From Nitrobacteraceae bacterium AZCC 1564 (GTDB lineage: Bacteria > Pseudomonadota > Alphaproteobacteria > Rhizobiales > Xanthobacteraceae): 64,000 nucleotides of DNA. The notes beneath the pieces are model-generated. The model did no database searches. It was not told the origin of the DNA and worked only from the letters and a program-made list of their open reading frames with translations. Of the stretch, positions 24,458 through 33,730 are shown piece after piece (positions within the stretch are counted from its first letter, which is position 1; every line of letters starts with the position of its first letter). The position numbers were made by a program, and so were the translations under genes. The DNA lies in the NCBI GenBank assembly GCA_036924835.1, contig JBAGRR010000001.1, positions 310,001 to 374,000 on the forward strand, in the 5' to 3' direction.

Positions 24458-24770
24458 GGCGGGAGCTTCGTTAAACCTGCGTTGACAGCAGCTCGCCACC
24501 CAAGGGACAGGACCGGCTTTACGCAAGTCGCCAATCGTCGATGAGGCCCTTCTTGACCAGATAGATGCGAGCTTAAAAAAGAACCTCCAAGCGCCGCCTA
24601 AGAATGACTGAAGAGGGCCACCATTTTCCTGAACAGCTACACAGCACATCGACACCCAGACAAACCCCGGCTATGTCGTTCTCAAGTTTATACAAGCGGC
24701 ACGCCAAACTACCCGATAGTTCCGTTGGTAATTGCACATAAGAGGGGTGGGAGGTAGTTTGCGGCATTAA
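24458..24770. other. Intergenic stretch, nothing recognised
   Basis: 313 bases, progressively AT-richer toward the next gene. No open frame with a ribosome site, and no clear terminator or promoter that I can name. Confidence 0.3.
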
Positions 24771-26114
24771 ATGGAGAGTGCTGTGATATTTATCAGGGGC
24801 GGCGAAGTTTCCCGTTTATTACGAGGGAAGGCTTCAGTAGTTATTCTTCTACTTTCGTTATTTTTGGTCACAGCTCCACAATACTATCGATCGCTTGTTG
24901 CGGGTAGTGGACTTCCCATAACCTGGCTGTATGCACCTAAATGGCTAGAAAGCGCCGACTGTGCGCGGACGACCGGAGTTATTCTTGTTTTATGTAGGGA
25001 CGGGAAACTCGTTCCGATAGCAGATGAGACTTCAGGTGACGATCCAGGTCACGCTTTGGCGCTCGAACTCTACTCATTAATCACCCAAAAACCGGTCCTG
25101 CCTGGCGACATCTCCATCCTCAATTCGACGATCAACTACATCGGTCTCATCGCATTATCACTACTTCTGTTTTCCTTGCGTCTGCCGTTCGCCGCCTTTC
25201 TTGTTCTGACAATCGGACCCGCACTATCTGATCAGTTTCACCGACTCACTCCCCATCCAGCGCAGTTCGGAGCAGCCTGTTTGGCGGCAATCTTACCGCT
25301 CGCCATTCTCGGATTTGCCAAGACAAAATCGGATCGCCGATTGGTGTGCTTCTGGTTAGCCACCGGCTTTTTATGCCTCGCGACGGCAGCACTATTTAGG
25401 CAGGCAATTGGACTGATGGGGGCCGTGGCCGGATGCCTCGCCGTGGCCTTTGCGTTCGTTATCCAATCGCGAGGTGAACGGAAGGCGCTACAGTGCTTCG
25501 TAATGATCGTAGGAATTTTAACGATCACTCAGGTTCCGACTATTCTCATGCGCGTTAGAGATGCTGTCTATCACGTCCCTGCGACGCGAATGATGGAACA
25601 GCATGGAGTTTGGCACAACTTATACATTGGGCTTGGTGTGGTCGAAAACCCATTCGGCATTGAGTGGCTTGACGCCAACGGAGAGCAGAACGCTAAGAAG
25701 ATTAATCCTTCGGTCGAGTTCGCGACGATGGAATATTTCAGGACGCTTCGTACAGAATATTTCCGCATTGTCCGACAACACCCATACGAAGTCGCGAAGA
25801 TATACGCCAAGAAGCTTGCCCTTACGGCAAACACCGCACTTCGATTTCGAATGATAGGTGTCAAAACCTCACTCATATGCATATTCATACTCGCAACGCT
25901 CGCTTATTGGCGCGCCCAAGCTATTTGGCGTCCGCAAGACTCCGTTTTTGCTGTATCATCTCTGTTTGTATGTTTCTTCATCGCCCAGGCCGTGCTGTTC
26001 CATCCCAGCGATCAATACCTTTTTCCAATCCAAATATTCTTCCTTATGTGTGCGGGGGCGCTCATTGAAATACTGGTCCTTCAGAGGAATCAGAAACGGT
26101 CCGTAAAACTTTGA
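24771..26114 (+). CDS. Polytopic membrane protein of unknown function, 447 aa
   Basis: About nine or ten hydrophobic helices, with two large hydrophilic loops: residues 55-100 (LYAPKWLESADCARTTG... SGDDPGHALALELY) and 265-335 (VYHVPATRMMEQHGVWHNLYIGLGV...). The overall layout, a multi-helix membrane domain with a long first periplasmic loop, recalls GT-C glycosyltransferases or O-antigen ligases. I see no diagnostic DD/DE motif, so this is only a suggestion. Codon use and GC are lower than in neighbours, which hints at horizontal origin. The ATG at 24771 lacks a clear ribosome site. Confidence 0.6.
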   Translation: MESAVIFIRGGEVSRLLRGKASVVILLLSLFLVTAPQYYRSLVAGSGLPITWLYAPKWLESADCARTTGVILVLCRDGKLVPIADETSGDDPGHALALELYSLITQKPVLPGDISILNSTINYIGLIALSLLLFSLRLPFAAFLVLTIGPALSDQFHRLTPHPAQFGAACLAAILPLAILGFAKTKSDRRLVCFWLATGFLCLATAALFRQAIGLMGAVAGCLAVAFAFVIQSRGERKALQCFVMIVGILTITQVPTILMRVRDAVYHVPATRMMEQHGVWHNLYIGLGVVENPFGIEWLDANGEQNAKKINPSVEFATMEYFRTLRTEYFRIVRQHPYEVAKIYAKKLALTANTALRFRMIGVKTSLICIFILATLAYWRAQAIWRPQDSVFAVSSLFVCFFIAQAVLFHPSDQYLFPIQIFFLMCAGALIEILVLQRNQKRSVKL

Positions 26115-26444
26115 TACTGACCGCCACGGCGCTGACCATTGGGCCGCGACCATTCGGCTGCGTCACGCGCTTTGCGCGCTTGAGAGATACGTCTCTTTGC
26201 AGGATCGAAGGCCGAGCCATCCCTCTTTGTCGGCAAACCAATAGCGGCAAAACCAGCCTTTAAAGCTCGCGGCCCTCACCGTCGGGATATTTTCCCGGCG
26301 CCGTTTAGCGTCGACAGCTAGAGAGAATAATTCTGTGTCAGGCATCACATCGTCCGCCGAACCCACGGCGAAGGCTAGGGCTCATCGGACCTGACACCCC
26401 TCAACGGCCACAACAGACATTGGGAAAAGTGGACATACAGGTTT
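26115..26444. other. Intergenic stretch before tRNA-Ser, nothing recognised
   Basis: 330 bases between the membrane-protein gene and the 3' end of the leftward tRNA gene. Short open frames exist but none looks coding. No integrase fragment and no second copy of the tRNA 3' end was noticed nearby. Confidence 0.3.
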
Positions 26445-26534
26445 TGGCGGAAGGGGTGGGATTCGAACCCACGGTACCCTTGCGAGCACGCCGGTTTTCA
26501 AGACCGGTTCCTTAAACCACTCGGACACCCTTCC
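26445..26534 (-). tRNA. tRNA-Ser (anticodon UGA)
   Basis: Reading the minus strand: acceptor GGAAGGG pairs with CCCTTCC, discriminator G and an encoded CCA at 26445-26447. The anticodon arm CCGGT-CTTGAAA-ACCGG has anticodon TGA. A long variable arm is present, as expected for serine, and the T-arm is GTGGG-TTCGAAT-CCCAC. It decodes UCA and other UCN codons. Confidence 0.97.
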
Positions 26535-26608
26535 AAACCATTGAATTGTATAGCTAAACCCGGGGATAGGGGCCGAAGGCCGTGCGGTGCCATCACGTTA
26601 GCCAACAT

Positions 26609-26818
26609 TCAGACGCGCTTCTTTATTGCAGCATATAGAGCTTCGTCAACGCGCCAAACGTCCGGGCCGAATGGAATTTTAGCCGACGAGAATGCGATCC
26701 CCAAGAGACTGGCGTACTCACACGCGGTCAGCCCGGCCGGGCGGTGTGGGTAGGGGGATGTCGCCCAACCGGGCCTCGCCGCTATGACCTCGAAAGCGGC
26801 ACAGGACAAACTCTGCAT
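26609..26818 (-). CDS. Possible small protein, 69 aa
   Basis: The C-terminal part (LTACEYASLLGIAFSSAKIPF, GPDVWRVDEALYAAIKKRV, given in two pieces) looks like a folded alpha-helical domain. The N-terminus is less convincing and the ATG at 26818 has no ribosome site. It could be a real small gene, or the remnant of a larger one. No family recognised. Confidence 0.3.
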   Translation of the reverse strand: MQSLSCAAFEVIAARPGWATSPYPHRPAGLTACEYASLLGIAFSSAKIPFGPDVWRVDEALYAAIKKRV

Positions 26819-26929
26819 GAGTTGTCCGTTCCATTACTCAATGGGATTAAGGGATTTGGTGAGCTGCATGGTTTAATAGGTGAGCGTGAGGGCTGCCAGC
26901 TATAATAGAAGTCGCCGCGCGGCCTACCT

Positions 26930-27157
26930 TCATTCATTCGCACGCTGCTTGGCTTTTTGCTCAAGCATCCGAAGCGCGGCCGCAGCTTCATTAGCAGCCG
27001 CTTGAAGATCGCTCGCCGATACGATCTTGAGTCCGGCGATATCCAATGCCTCCAAAATGGATTTCGCCGCTTCCAAGCCCATAACCGGGCCTTCCTCCTC
27101 CATGACGGGCTCAATGGCCGGGAGATGAGCAATGATGACCTTGGCTGTCTCGTTCAT
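26930..27157 (-). CDS. Small hypothetical protein, 75 aa
   Basis: Starts MNETAKVIIAHLPAIEPV and contains VMGLEAAKSILEALDIAG and an alanine-rich helical end (ANEAAAALRMLEQKAKQRANE). Likely soluble and alpha-helical with a C-terminal coiled coil. The start at 27157 was chosen because GAGG lies seven bases upstream; another ATG lies two codons before. No family recognised. Confidence 0.5.
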   Translation of the reverse strand: MNETAKVIIAHLPAIEPVMEEEGPVMGLEAAKSILEALDIAGLKIVSASDLQAAANEAAAALRMLEQKAKQRANE

Positions 27158-27262
27158 CGACATGCCTCGCATTATCAATTGGTGTGTGCGCACCAAGCGC
27201 CGCAATGAAAATGTAAAGAATCCAAAAGTAACAACCAGTCGCGTAGAGGGAGACTCTCATTC

Positions 27263-27487
27263 CTAACTTAGAAGCAAAAGAGTGCCACCCAGCGCCATAA
27301 GCGCAAGTCCAATCCAATTTTCCTTCGCGTAAAGACCGGCGCCGGGTTTAGGAGGCTCCAGGGTGGGTTCTGGCGCCGCCATAGGAGTGCGTCTGACGTC
27401 ACTTAAACGCCCCCGCCAAATCGGCAGGGCCACCAAAAAGAGAAGTCCTCCGAATACCAACAGCGCGCCGAGTAAGGTGAGTACCAT
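27263..27487 (-). CDS. Small two-helix membrane protein, 74 aa
   Basis: MVLTLLGALLVFGGLLFLV forms a first helix. A Pro-rich loop follows (MAAPEPTLEPPKPGAG) and then a second helix (WIGLALMALGGTLLLL). The ribosome site AGGAGG lies six bases before the ATG at 27487. Probably an inner-membrane hairpin with a cytoplasmic or periplasmic Pro-rich loop. Not recognised as a named family. Confidence 0.6.
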   Translation of the reverse strand: MVLTLLGALLVFGGLLFLVALPIWRGRLSDVRRTPMAAPEPTLEPPKPGAGLYAKENWIGLALMALGGTLLLLS

Positions 27488-27568
27488 CGGTCCTCCTGCG
27501 CGACGAACAACGGCATTCAAGTGCGAGGAGATCGAAAAGTTCCATATCGGCTTTGCGACTATTTTTTC

Positions 27569-28486
27569 TTACTGATGCGAAATCATCGGACGTCCCGCAA
27601 CCGGAACGCGTGCGACCAAAATGCATCCGCTCTCCGATTCCGTGATGTAGAGATTTTTGTTGTCGGGACCGCCGAAGGCCACGTTAGTCGTAAGCAATCC
27701 TTGGCACGAGCGAACGCGATAGAGCGGTTCGCCGAGATGGCTGAATATCCACACGGATCCCATTCCTGCGTGGGCAACGACAAGGTTATCCTCACTGTCC
27801 ATTGCAAGGCCATCCGGCCCAGCAAGACCTCCAGAAAGCTGAACGAAGATACCGACCTTCGATGCCGTGCCATCCGGCATCAGAGGCACACGCCAGACAG
27901 AGTTGCCGCGCGTGGCAGCGACAAACAGAATGTGCTCCGCGCCATTGAGCACCAGCCCATTCGGACTCGGTACATTACCAACCAGCAGATCGAGCGTTCC
28001 GTCCGTGCGCAGTCGATAGACACGACCGGTAGGATCGTGCATGCCGGTCTGGCCTTGATCGGTGAAATAGATGTCGCCGTTTCGCGCGAACACTAGGTCA
28101 TTTACGCCCTTAAAGCTCTCCGACCAGCGTCGTCCCAGAACGCTCGACACGTGGCCGCTGCGCGGATCCAGCGTCATCAGGCCGCGCCGATAGTCGGTGA
28201 TGAAAATCCGACCATCGCGCGCGATCTTCAGTCCGTTCGGTTCTCCGTCATACTCCGCAATCAGTTCGAACTCTCCCGAAGGCGCGATCCGAAAGATCCG
28301 GCCATAGGGAATATCGACAATGTACAGATTGCCATCGCGATCGAACGAGGGACCTTCGATAAAAGAATCGACTGGCATACCGCGCCGATTGACCATGGCC
28401 CAAGCGTTATCAGCGTCTTTGCGCCGATATTTATCCGGCAGCCGGGCAAAGACTTCAGTTTCGACGATTTGAGGGGGAGGGAACAT
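27569..28486 (-). CDS. SMP-30/gluconolactonase family protein
   Basis: 305-residue six-bladed beta-propeller of the SMP-30/LRE family: GPSFDRDGNLYIVDIPYGRI, GEPNGLKIARDGRIFITD, KGVNDLVFARNGDIYFTD, PNGLVLNGAEHILFVA, GPDGLAMDSEDNLVVA. Metal ligands of the family (Glu in FIEGP, Asn in GVNDL and PNG, Asp in GPDG) are present. It hydrolyses a lactone, substrate unknown. It is the last gene of the leftward TRAP operon, nine bases after dctM, so the lactone is presumably made from, or taken up as, the transported acid. Confidence 0.85.
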   Translation of the reverse strand: MFPPPQIVETEVFARLPDKYRRKDADNAWAMVNRRGMPVDSFIEGPSFDRDGNLYIVDIPYGRIFRIAPSGEFELIAEYDGEPNGLKIARDGRIFITDYRRGLMTLDPRSGHVSSVLGRRWSESFKGVNDLVFARNGDIYFTDQGQTGMHDPTGRVYRLRTDGTLDLLVGNVPSPNGLVLNGAEHILFVAATRGNSVWRVPLMPDGTASKVGIFVQLSGGLAGPDGLAMDSEDNLVVAHAGMGSVWIFSHLGEPLYRVRSCQGLLTTNVAFGGPDNKNLYITESESGCILVARVPVAGRPMISHQ

Positions 28487-28495
28487 TGTCGGGCC

Positions 28496-29803
28496 TTACG
28501 GTACTGCTGCCGCCTGCGACGGCAGCCACATTGCAAGCTCAGGAAACAAAACAAGCAGCCCAAGCAAAGCAAACATGATCAGATGAAACGGTATGGTGCC
28601 CGTGACTACGTCGCTCAGCTTTCCGCTCCAGATACTCTGAATGACGAACAGGTTGATGCCGATCGGTGGCGAGATTTGTCCCATTTCGATGAAGAGAACC
28701 AGAATGACGCCGAACCAGATGGGGTCGATCCCGTACTGCAACAGCACCGGATACAACAACGGGACCGTAACGACGATCATGCCCAGGCTTTCGACCAAAC
28801 ACCCCAGAATTGTGTAGAGAACAAACAGCGCAAGGAAGAACTCGAGCTTCGAGAGCTTCAGGCCAACGAGAAACTGCGTAATTTGCTCGCCGACACCCGC
28901 GTAACTGATCGCATAGGAGAACAGGAACGCAGCATAGACGATGAACAGGATGTTTCCGCAAACTCTGGTTGTGGTCTGCAAAGCGCGCCAAAGGATACCC
29001 GCGCTAAATTCCCCCCAGAACACCGCGATGATCATCGCCAGCAGACAGCCCACAGCGGCCGCCTCCGTCGGAGTTACAAGCCCCGAATAAATACTCCCCA
29101 TCGTTCCACCAATGAGGACAATGAAGGGAACGACGTCGAGCAGCGCATTCATGAGCTCCTTCATCGACCGTGCGCCCCGTTCGACGGGCGCGACTTCCGG
29201 TTTCATCCAGGCATGAAGCGCGATGTAGATCATGAACATCGCGGCCAGCAGCACGCCCGGTATAATCCCGGCCATGAAAAGCTTCGCCACCGATGTCTCG
29301 GTGAAGGTGCCATAAACGATCATGGCGATGCTCGGCGGAAGCAAAATCCCTAGCGTACCGCCAGCAGCAAGAGATCCCGCAGATAAACGGGGACTGTAAT
29401 TTCTCCTTTGCAATTCCGGCAAAGCCACGCGTCCGATTGACGCCGCTGTTACAACGCTTGAGCCGCTGATTGCAGCAAAAACGGCACAGCCTGCGATGTT
29501 GGTCTGCAGCAATCCACCTGGAATCCAGGATACCAGTCTGGACAATCCGTGATAGACGCGCAGGCTTAGCTTACTTTTCTGCAATATCTCCGCCATCAGA
29601 ATGAACAGTGGAATCGCGCTCAGCGTGAAGCTGTTCATACTGCCCCAACTCACCAAGCCGATGCCCTTGAGGCCCGGCAGGCCCGCGTGAAGCAGCAAAT
29701 ACAGAACTGACGGCACGGTAATCGCGAACGGAATGGTCATCCCAGCGCACAGCAGGCCGAGGAAGATCGCCAAAACCAGAACAAGTTCGACGCCCGGACT
29801 CAC
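28496..29803 (-). CDS. dctM: TRAP transporter large permease (DctM family)
   Basis: 435 residues with about 12 hydrophobic helices and the DctM signatures (FAITVPSVLYLLL, LFILMAEILQ, GTLGILLPPSIAMIVYG, PTEAAAVGCLLAMI, GQISPPIGINLFVIQS). It forms the ion-coupled channel of a tripartite transporter for carboxylates or similar solutes. The GTG at 29803 was chosen because it overlaps the stop of the small permease gene (GTGA), the usual arrangement. A longer frame would add an unconserved N-terminus. Confidence 0.92.
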   Translation of the reverse strand: MSPGVELVLVLAIFLGLLCAGMTIPFAITVPSVLYLLLHAGLPGLKGIGLVSWGSMNSFTLSAIPLFILMAEILQKSKLSLRVYHGLSRLVSWIPGGLLQTNIAGCAVFAAISGSSVVTAASIGRVALPELQRRNYSPRLSAGSLAAGGTLGILLPPSIAMIVYGTFTETSVAKLFMAGIIPGVLLAAMFMIYIALHAWMKPEVAPVERGARSMKELMNALLDVVPFIVLIGGTMGSIYSGLVTPTEAAAVGCLLAMIIAVFWGEFSAGILWRALQTTTRVCGNILFIVYAAFLFSYAISYAGVGEQITQFLVGLKLSKLEFFLALFVLYTILGCLVESLGMIVVTVPLLYPVLLQYGIDPIWFGVILVLFIEMGQISPPIGINLFVIQSIWSGKLSDVVTGTIPFHLIMFALLGLLVLFPELAMWLPSQAAAVP

Positions 29804-30354
29804 GATGGAGCGCTCCCGCGAATATGTCGCGCCTTGGCATAGATCGTCCTGATCAACGCGAAACACAGCAGCGCCATACCGATGGACATCACGCTTTGAG
29901 GAATCCAGAGAGACGTCTGCAGCGGCGTCGGCGCCACGTCTTCAGACCGCCACGAATTGAGCGCAACACGTGCCAACTGCCAGGTCACAAGGAGGGATGC
30001 ACCCAGCGAAATGATATCGAAGACGATTTGGCTGATCAGTTGAACCAACCGTTTCAAGCGAGATTGGATGAGCTCGACTCTATGAAATGCGCCACGCGCC
30101 TCCGCCACCGACATACTGAGAAATGTCAACGCAACGAGGAGGTAGCCGCCGATCTCATCGGTGATCTGCAGCGACGTCGCGAAGATATTGCGCGCGATCG
30201 CTTCGGCTCCGATCAGCACAATCATTGTGATCAGAAACAGAGCACACAATATTTCTGAACCGTGCTCGATCGGACTAGGACCAGCGTTCACAGTTTCGAT
30301 GAGGTGGATACCGCCGTCAGGCGCTACCTGCTCACCATCAGGAGTTCTGATCAT
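29800..30354 (-). CDS. dctQ: TRAP transporter small permease (DctQ family)
   Basis: 184 residues with four hydrophobic helices (starting ILCALFLITMIVLIGAEAIAR) and the conserved stretch DEIGGYLLVALTFLSMSVAEARG followed by FHRVELIQSRL. It forms a complex with DctM. It starts five bases after the dctP stop and overlaps dctM by four bases, so the three subunits are co-translated in the usual order P-Q-M. Confidence 0.9.
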   Translation of the reverse strand: MIRTPDGEQVAPDGGIHLIETVNAGPSPIEHGSEILCALFLITMIVLIGAEAIARNIFATSLQITDEIGGYLLVALTFLSMSVAEARGAFHRVELIQSRLKRLVQLISQIVFDIISLGASLLVTWQLARVALNSWRSEDVAPTPLQTSLWIPQSVMSIGMALLCFALIRTIYAKARHIRGSAPS

Positions 30355-30359
30355 GATGC

Positions 30360-31364
30360 TTACCGACCGAGTGCGGCGCGCACGTCTTTAAGGGCAGCAA
30401 CGGCATCCGACCCTTTGGATTTCGCCCAGTCTTGCCAGTACGCGGAGATCGCTTTCGTTCCGGCGTCGATGTCCTTCGGATCTTCCTCGGTAATGGTCAT
30501 GCCGCCCTCGGCAAACTTCTTCGTCAGGACCTCTTCTTCATCTTTCATCGCTTGAGTAATGAGCGGCATGTTATCGCTGACGATCTTGCGGACCTTGGCC
30601 TGGACGTCGGGTGTGAGTTTTTCGAATCGGTCCTTATTCACGATGATCACGGAGTTAAAATAGTTTACACCTACCCTGTAGTTAAATTTCAGAAGATCCT
30701 TCCAGACATTTCCACCGCCGGTATTGGCAGTCAGAACGCCGTCAACAACACCTCGGTCGAGTGCGGATGGTACTTCGGGAGCCCCCAGCGTCACGGGTAT
30801 GCCGCCGAGGCGCTTGATGAATTCGCCTTGCTCAGGTGACGTCACGCGGATCTTTTGCCCTTTGATATCCGTAAGAGCGGCCAGCTTCTTGCTCGAGAAG
30901 GCGACCTGAAACGGATAGAGATATTGCCCAAGAACGAGCACGCCTTTCTTAGCAAACGCCTTCTCAAGATAAGGCGTCATGATCGCAGCAGCCTTTTGAT
31001 ACTCTTCCGGTGTGCGGATCAGCATAGGCAAGCGCAACACGCCACCAATGGGGACGTTTCCAAGAAAATAACCGTCGTCACCCATCTGCACGACATCGTC
31101 ACTGACTGCTTGTGTAATGGTTGTCGTATTGATCGGGAGCGAGCCACCGAGGTGAAGACGGACTGTCAATTGGCCGCCGGTTTCCTTCTCAATCTGATCA
31201 GCGACGGTATTCAGTCCTTTGACGGCGGCAACCGTCGACACGGCATTATAAACGTAGAGGTCCCACTTTTCGGTGGCCGCTGCTGAACGAAACGGTGTGA
31301 CGCAAAACGCGAATGCAGCAATCGCCAGCGCAGCGCAGGGTAGCGCACGCTCCGTTAAGGCCAT
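30360..31364 (-). CDS. dctP: TRAP transporter substrate-binding protein (DctP family)
   Basis: 334 residues with signal peptide MALTERALPCAALAIAAFAF and cleavage near SAAA-TEKW. The mature part has the family fold marks: LGGSLPINTTTITQAV, IRVTSPEQGEFIKRLGGIPV, and ALDRGVVDGVLT. It is a periplasmic receptor delivering the solute to DctQM. The start at 31364 follows GGGAG; upstream codons in frame are not conserved. It is the first gene of the leftward operon and is divergent from the CoA-transferase operon across a 239-base control region. Confidence 0.9.
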   Translation of the reverse strand: MALTERALPCAALAIAAFAFCVTPFRSAAATEKWDLYVYNAVSTVAAVKGLNTVADQIEKETGGQLTVRLHLGGSLPINTTTITQAVSDDVVQMGDDGYFLGNVPIGGVLRLPMLIRTPEEYQKAAAIMTPYLEKAFAKKGVLVLGQYLYPFQVAFSSKKLAALTDIKGQKIRVTSPEQGEFIKRLGGIPVTLGAPEVPSALDRGVVDGVLTANTGGGNVWKDLLKFNYRVGVNYFNSVIIVNKDRFEKLTPDVQAKVRKIVSDNMPLITQAMKDEEEVLTKKFAEGGMTITEEDPKDIDAGTKAISAYWQDWAKSKGSDAVAALKDVRAALGR

Positions 31365-31603
31365 GATTTTCTCCCAGATCGTTGTCTGTTTTTTTTGAAT
31401 ATCTTTGATGGCCGCTTGCGCAGCAAGGGAGGATTCGAATTTTGGCAATCGCATATGTGATAAATGCTCGGATGAGGTCGAAGCATATTGATCACTGACC
31501 GATCGCAGCATTGAACTGCAGAACGGTATTCGATGGCGCTGGCATGCCAACGTCGAGCCACGTTTTTGCAAATGCGCAGCCGATATAAGTAAGAAGAAAG
31601 TGA

Positions 31604-32782
31604 ATGGTGATGGATACAACACCGGCGGACGGGCCACTGGGCGGAATTCGCGTGCTTGATTTGACGAATGTGATCATGGGCCCATTCGCAACGCACATTC
31701 TCGCGGACCTTGGCGCTGATGTCATCAAAATCGAAAGTGCTGAGGGTGATTCATTCCGCAGCTATCGCCCAAATCGCAACGAAGGGATGGCCGGTGGTTT
31801 CCTTCATCTCAACCGTAATAAGCGCAGCATCGTTCTTGATCTCAAGTACCCTGCTGATCTTGCTGCATTGCAGAAGCTCGTCACCACAGCGGACGTCTTC
31901 GTCCACTCATTGCGTCCAAAGGCGATCGAAAAACTTGGCTTGAACTACGACGCCGTGCGCGCAATCAAACCGGATATCATCTATTGCGGCGCTTACGGCT
32001 TCGGAGAGAAGGGACCATATCGCGACAAAGCCGCATACGACGATATCATTCAGGCTGGTTCAGGCTTGGCAGCGCTTCATATGGCAGCGCGCCAGGAACC
32101 AGCTTTCATGCCAACGGTGCTTTGCGACAAACTATCGGGCCAGGCTATTGCATATTCCATCATGGCCGCACTCTTTCACCGAGAACGCGGTGGTGGAGGG
32201 CAAGCCATCGAAGTCCCCATGTTTGAGACCACGGCTGAGTTCGCTTACATCGAACATCTGTTGGGCTTTACGTTCGAGCCGCCGCTCGGTCCGCCGGGCT
32301 ACAGGCGTGTCGTCAGCCCACGGCGCAAGCCATTCCGCACCGGTGACGGCTATATGTGCATCCTGCCGTATTCAGATCGCAACTGGCGCGACTTCTTCGA
32401 TTTTGTCGGACGTCCAGAGTTCAAGGATGATCCGCGTTTTTATCCGTTGACGGAACGGGTTGCTCATCTCGAAGAACTTTATGAATTGATTGAGGAAGAG
32501 GCATCGAAGCGCTCCAACGCCGAGTGGATCGCGTTTTGCGATCGTGTCAGCATTCCGTGCATGCCGGTACTCAGCCTGGACGAATTGCCCGATGACGCGC
32601 ATATGAAAGCGGTTGGTATGTTCACGCGAGAAGAGCATCCGTCCGAAGGTCGTTACAAGGCAATCCGCGCGCCGGTGTCATTTAGTTCCGCGCCATTTCG
32701 AATCCGTCGTCATGCGCCGCGGCTCGGCGAGCACACCGTGGAAGTGCTCAGCGAAGTCGGCGTCGATCTGGGTAAACGCTGA
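31604..32782 (+). CDS. Family III CoA transferase (CaiB/BaiF)
   Basis: 392 residues. Starts GGIRVLDLTNVIMGPFATHIL with LGADVIKIESAEGD, then the conserved NRNKRSIVLDLK and ADVFVHSLRPKAIEKLGL. The catalytic Asp is in AAYDDIIQAGSG. It transfers CoA between an acyl-CoA and a free acid, activating the acid for degradation. It is the first gene of a rightward operon (hydratase, two dehydrogenases) divergent from the TRAP operon, so it most likely activates the acid imported by that transporter (inference). ATGs at 31604 and 31610 are both possible. Confidence 0.9.
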   Translation: MVMDTTPADGPLGGIRVLDLTNVIMGPFATHILADLGADVIKIESAEGDSFRSYRPNRNEGMAGGFLHLNRNKRSIVLDLKYPADLAALQKLVTTADVFVHSLRPKAIEKLGLNYDAVRAIKPDIIYCGAYGFGEKGPYRDKAAYDDIIQAGSGLAALHMAARQEPAFMPTVLCDKLSGQAIAYSIMAALFHRERGGGGQAIEVPMFETTAEFAYIEHLLGFTFEPPLGPPGYRRVVSPRRKPFRTGDGYMCILPYSDRNWRDFFDFVGRPEFKDDPRFYPLTERVAHLEELYELIEEEASKRSNAEWIAFCDRVSIPCMPVLSLDELPDDAHMKAVGMFTREEHPSEGRYKAIRAPVSFSSAPFRIRRHAPRLGEHTVEVLSEVGVDLGKR

Positions 32783-32822
32783 GTTCGGCAGAACCGATCC
32801 AGCTAAGGGAAAGCAGCAACAC

Positions 32823-33620
32823 ATGTCTGAAAGTGTCATCTACCAGCAGGATGGGCGCGTCGTCACGTTGACGCTCAATGAGCCAGAGACGCGTAATGCG
32901 CTGTCGCCCGCAATCGTTGATGCCCTGGTTGCGCACTGCCACCGCATTAACTCGGATATGTCGGTAAGTTGCGTCATCCTGACCGGCGCAGGTGAAAGCT
33001 TTTCTTCCGGCGGCAACGTCAAGGAGATGCGCGACCGCACAGGATTGTTCGGTGGCATTCCCGCGGAGATCCGGCGCGGATATCACCACGGGATTCAGAA
33101 AATCCCCATGGCGATGTACGACCTCGAAGTGCCGGTGATCGCAGCCGTTAATGGCTTCGCGGTTGGTGCAGGGTGCGATCTTTCCTTGATGTGCGATATC
33201 CGCATCGCCGCCGAGGACGCCCAGTTCGCCGAAAGCTTCATGCGCGTCGGCCTTGTCTCCGGCGATGGCGGGGCGTGGTTCCTGCCACGTGTCGTGGGCC
33301 TTTCCCGGGCTTACGAGATGACGTTCACGGGCAACTTCATCAAGGCCGATCAGGCATTGGCCTGGGGATTAGCCTCGCAGGTGGTCGCAAAAGAAGATTT
33401 ATTGCCCACCGCACAGAAGCTGGCCAAGCAAATCGCGGCGCATCCGCCGCACTCGCTGCGCATGTGTAAGAAGCTCGTCCGTGACTCGGGAGCCATACCA
33501 CTTCCCGTGCACCTGGAAATGGCGGCAAGTATGCAAGCTCTGGTGCAGCATACCGAGGACCAGCATGAGGCGGTCAAGGCGTTTCTCGAGAAGCGCAAGC
33601 CGGAATTCAAGGGAGCCTGA
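32823..33620 (+). CDS. Enoyl-CoA hydratase/isomerase (crotonase family)
   Basis: 265 residues. Crotonase marks: VTLTLNEPETRNALS, ILTGAGESFSSGGNVKEM (oxyanion-hole loop), VIAAVNGFAVGAGCDLSLMCDIRIA, and FAESFMRVGLVSGDGGAW. In the last of these the two usual catalytic Glu positions read as Val/Asp, so hydratase versus isomerase or lyase activity is uncertain. The start at 32823 follows AGGGAAA; a longer frame overlaps the previous gene. It probably acts on the product of the acyl-CoA dehydrogenases encoded next. Confidence 0.88.
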   Translation: MSESVIYQQDGRVVTLTLNEPETRNALSPAIVDALVAHCHRINSDMSVSCVILTGAGESFSSGGNVKEMRDRTGLFGGIPAEIRRGYHHGIQKIPMAMYDLEVPVIAAVNGFAVGAGCDLSLMCDIRIAAEDAQFAESFMRVGLVSGDGGAWFLPRVVGLSRAYEMTFTGNFIKADQALAWGLASQVVAKEDLLPTAQKLAKQIAAHPPHSLRMCKKLVRDSGAIPLPVHLEMAASMQALVQHTEDQHEAVKAFLEKRKPEFKGA

Positions 33621-33730
33621 TCCTTGGCGCTTGTCCAAGGTCGTGCCTGAAATCAGAAGATGCCTGCGCGATGCGCGGATCATGCGGCAGTCGCATCTTC
33701 GCTCACTGATATGATTTTTCGGAGGTTCGC

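Noticed and set aside
26445..26534. tRNA-Ser as attachment site of a genomic island to its left
   Set aside because: No integrase gene and no second copy of the tRNA 3' end was seen within the window, so an island boundary cannot be supported.
28151..29353. 400-codon plus-strand frame over the SMP-30 and dctM genes
   Set aside because: Antisense shadow; highly charged low-complexity translation, no ribosome site, and the minus-strand proteins are unmistakable.
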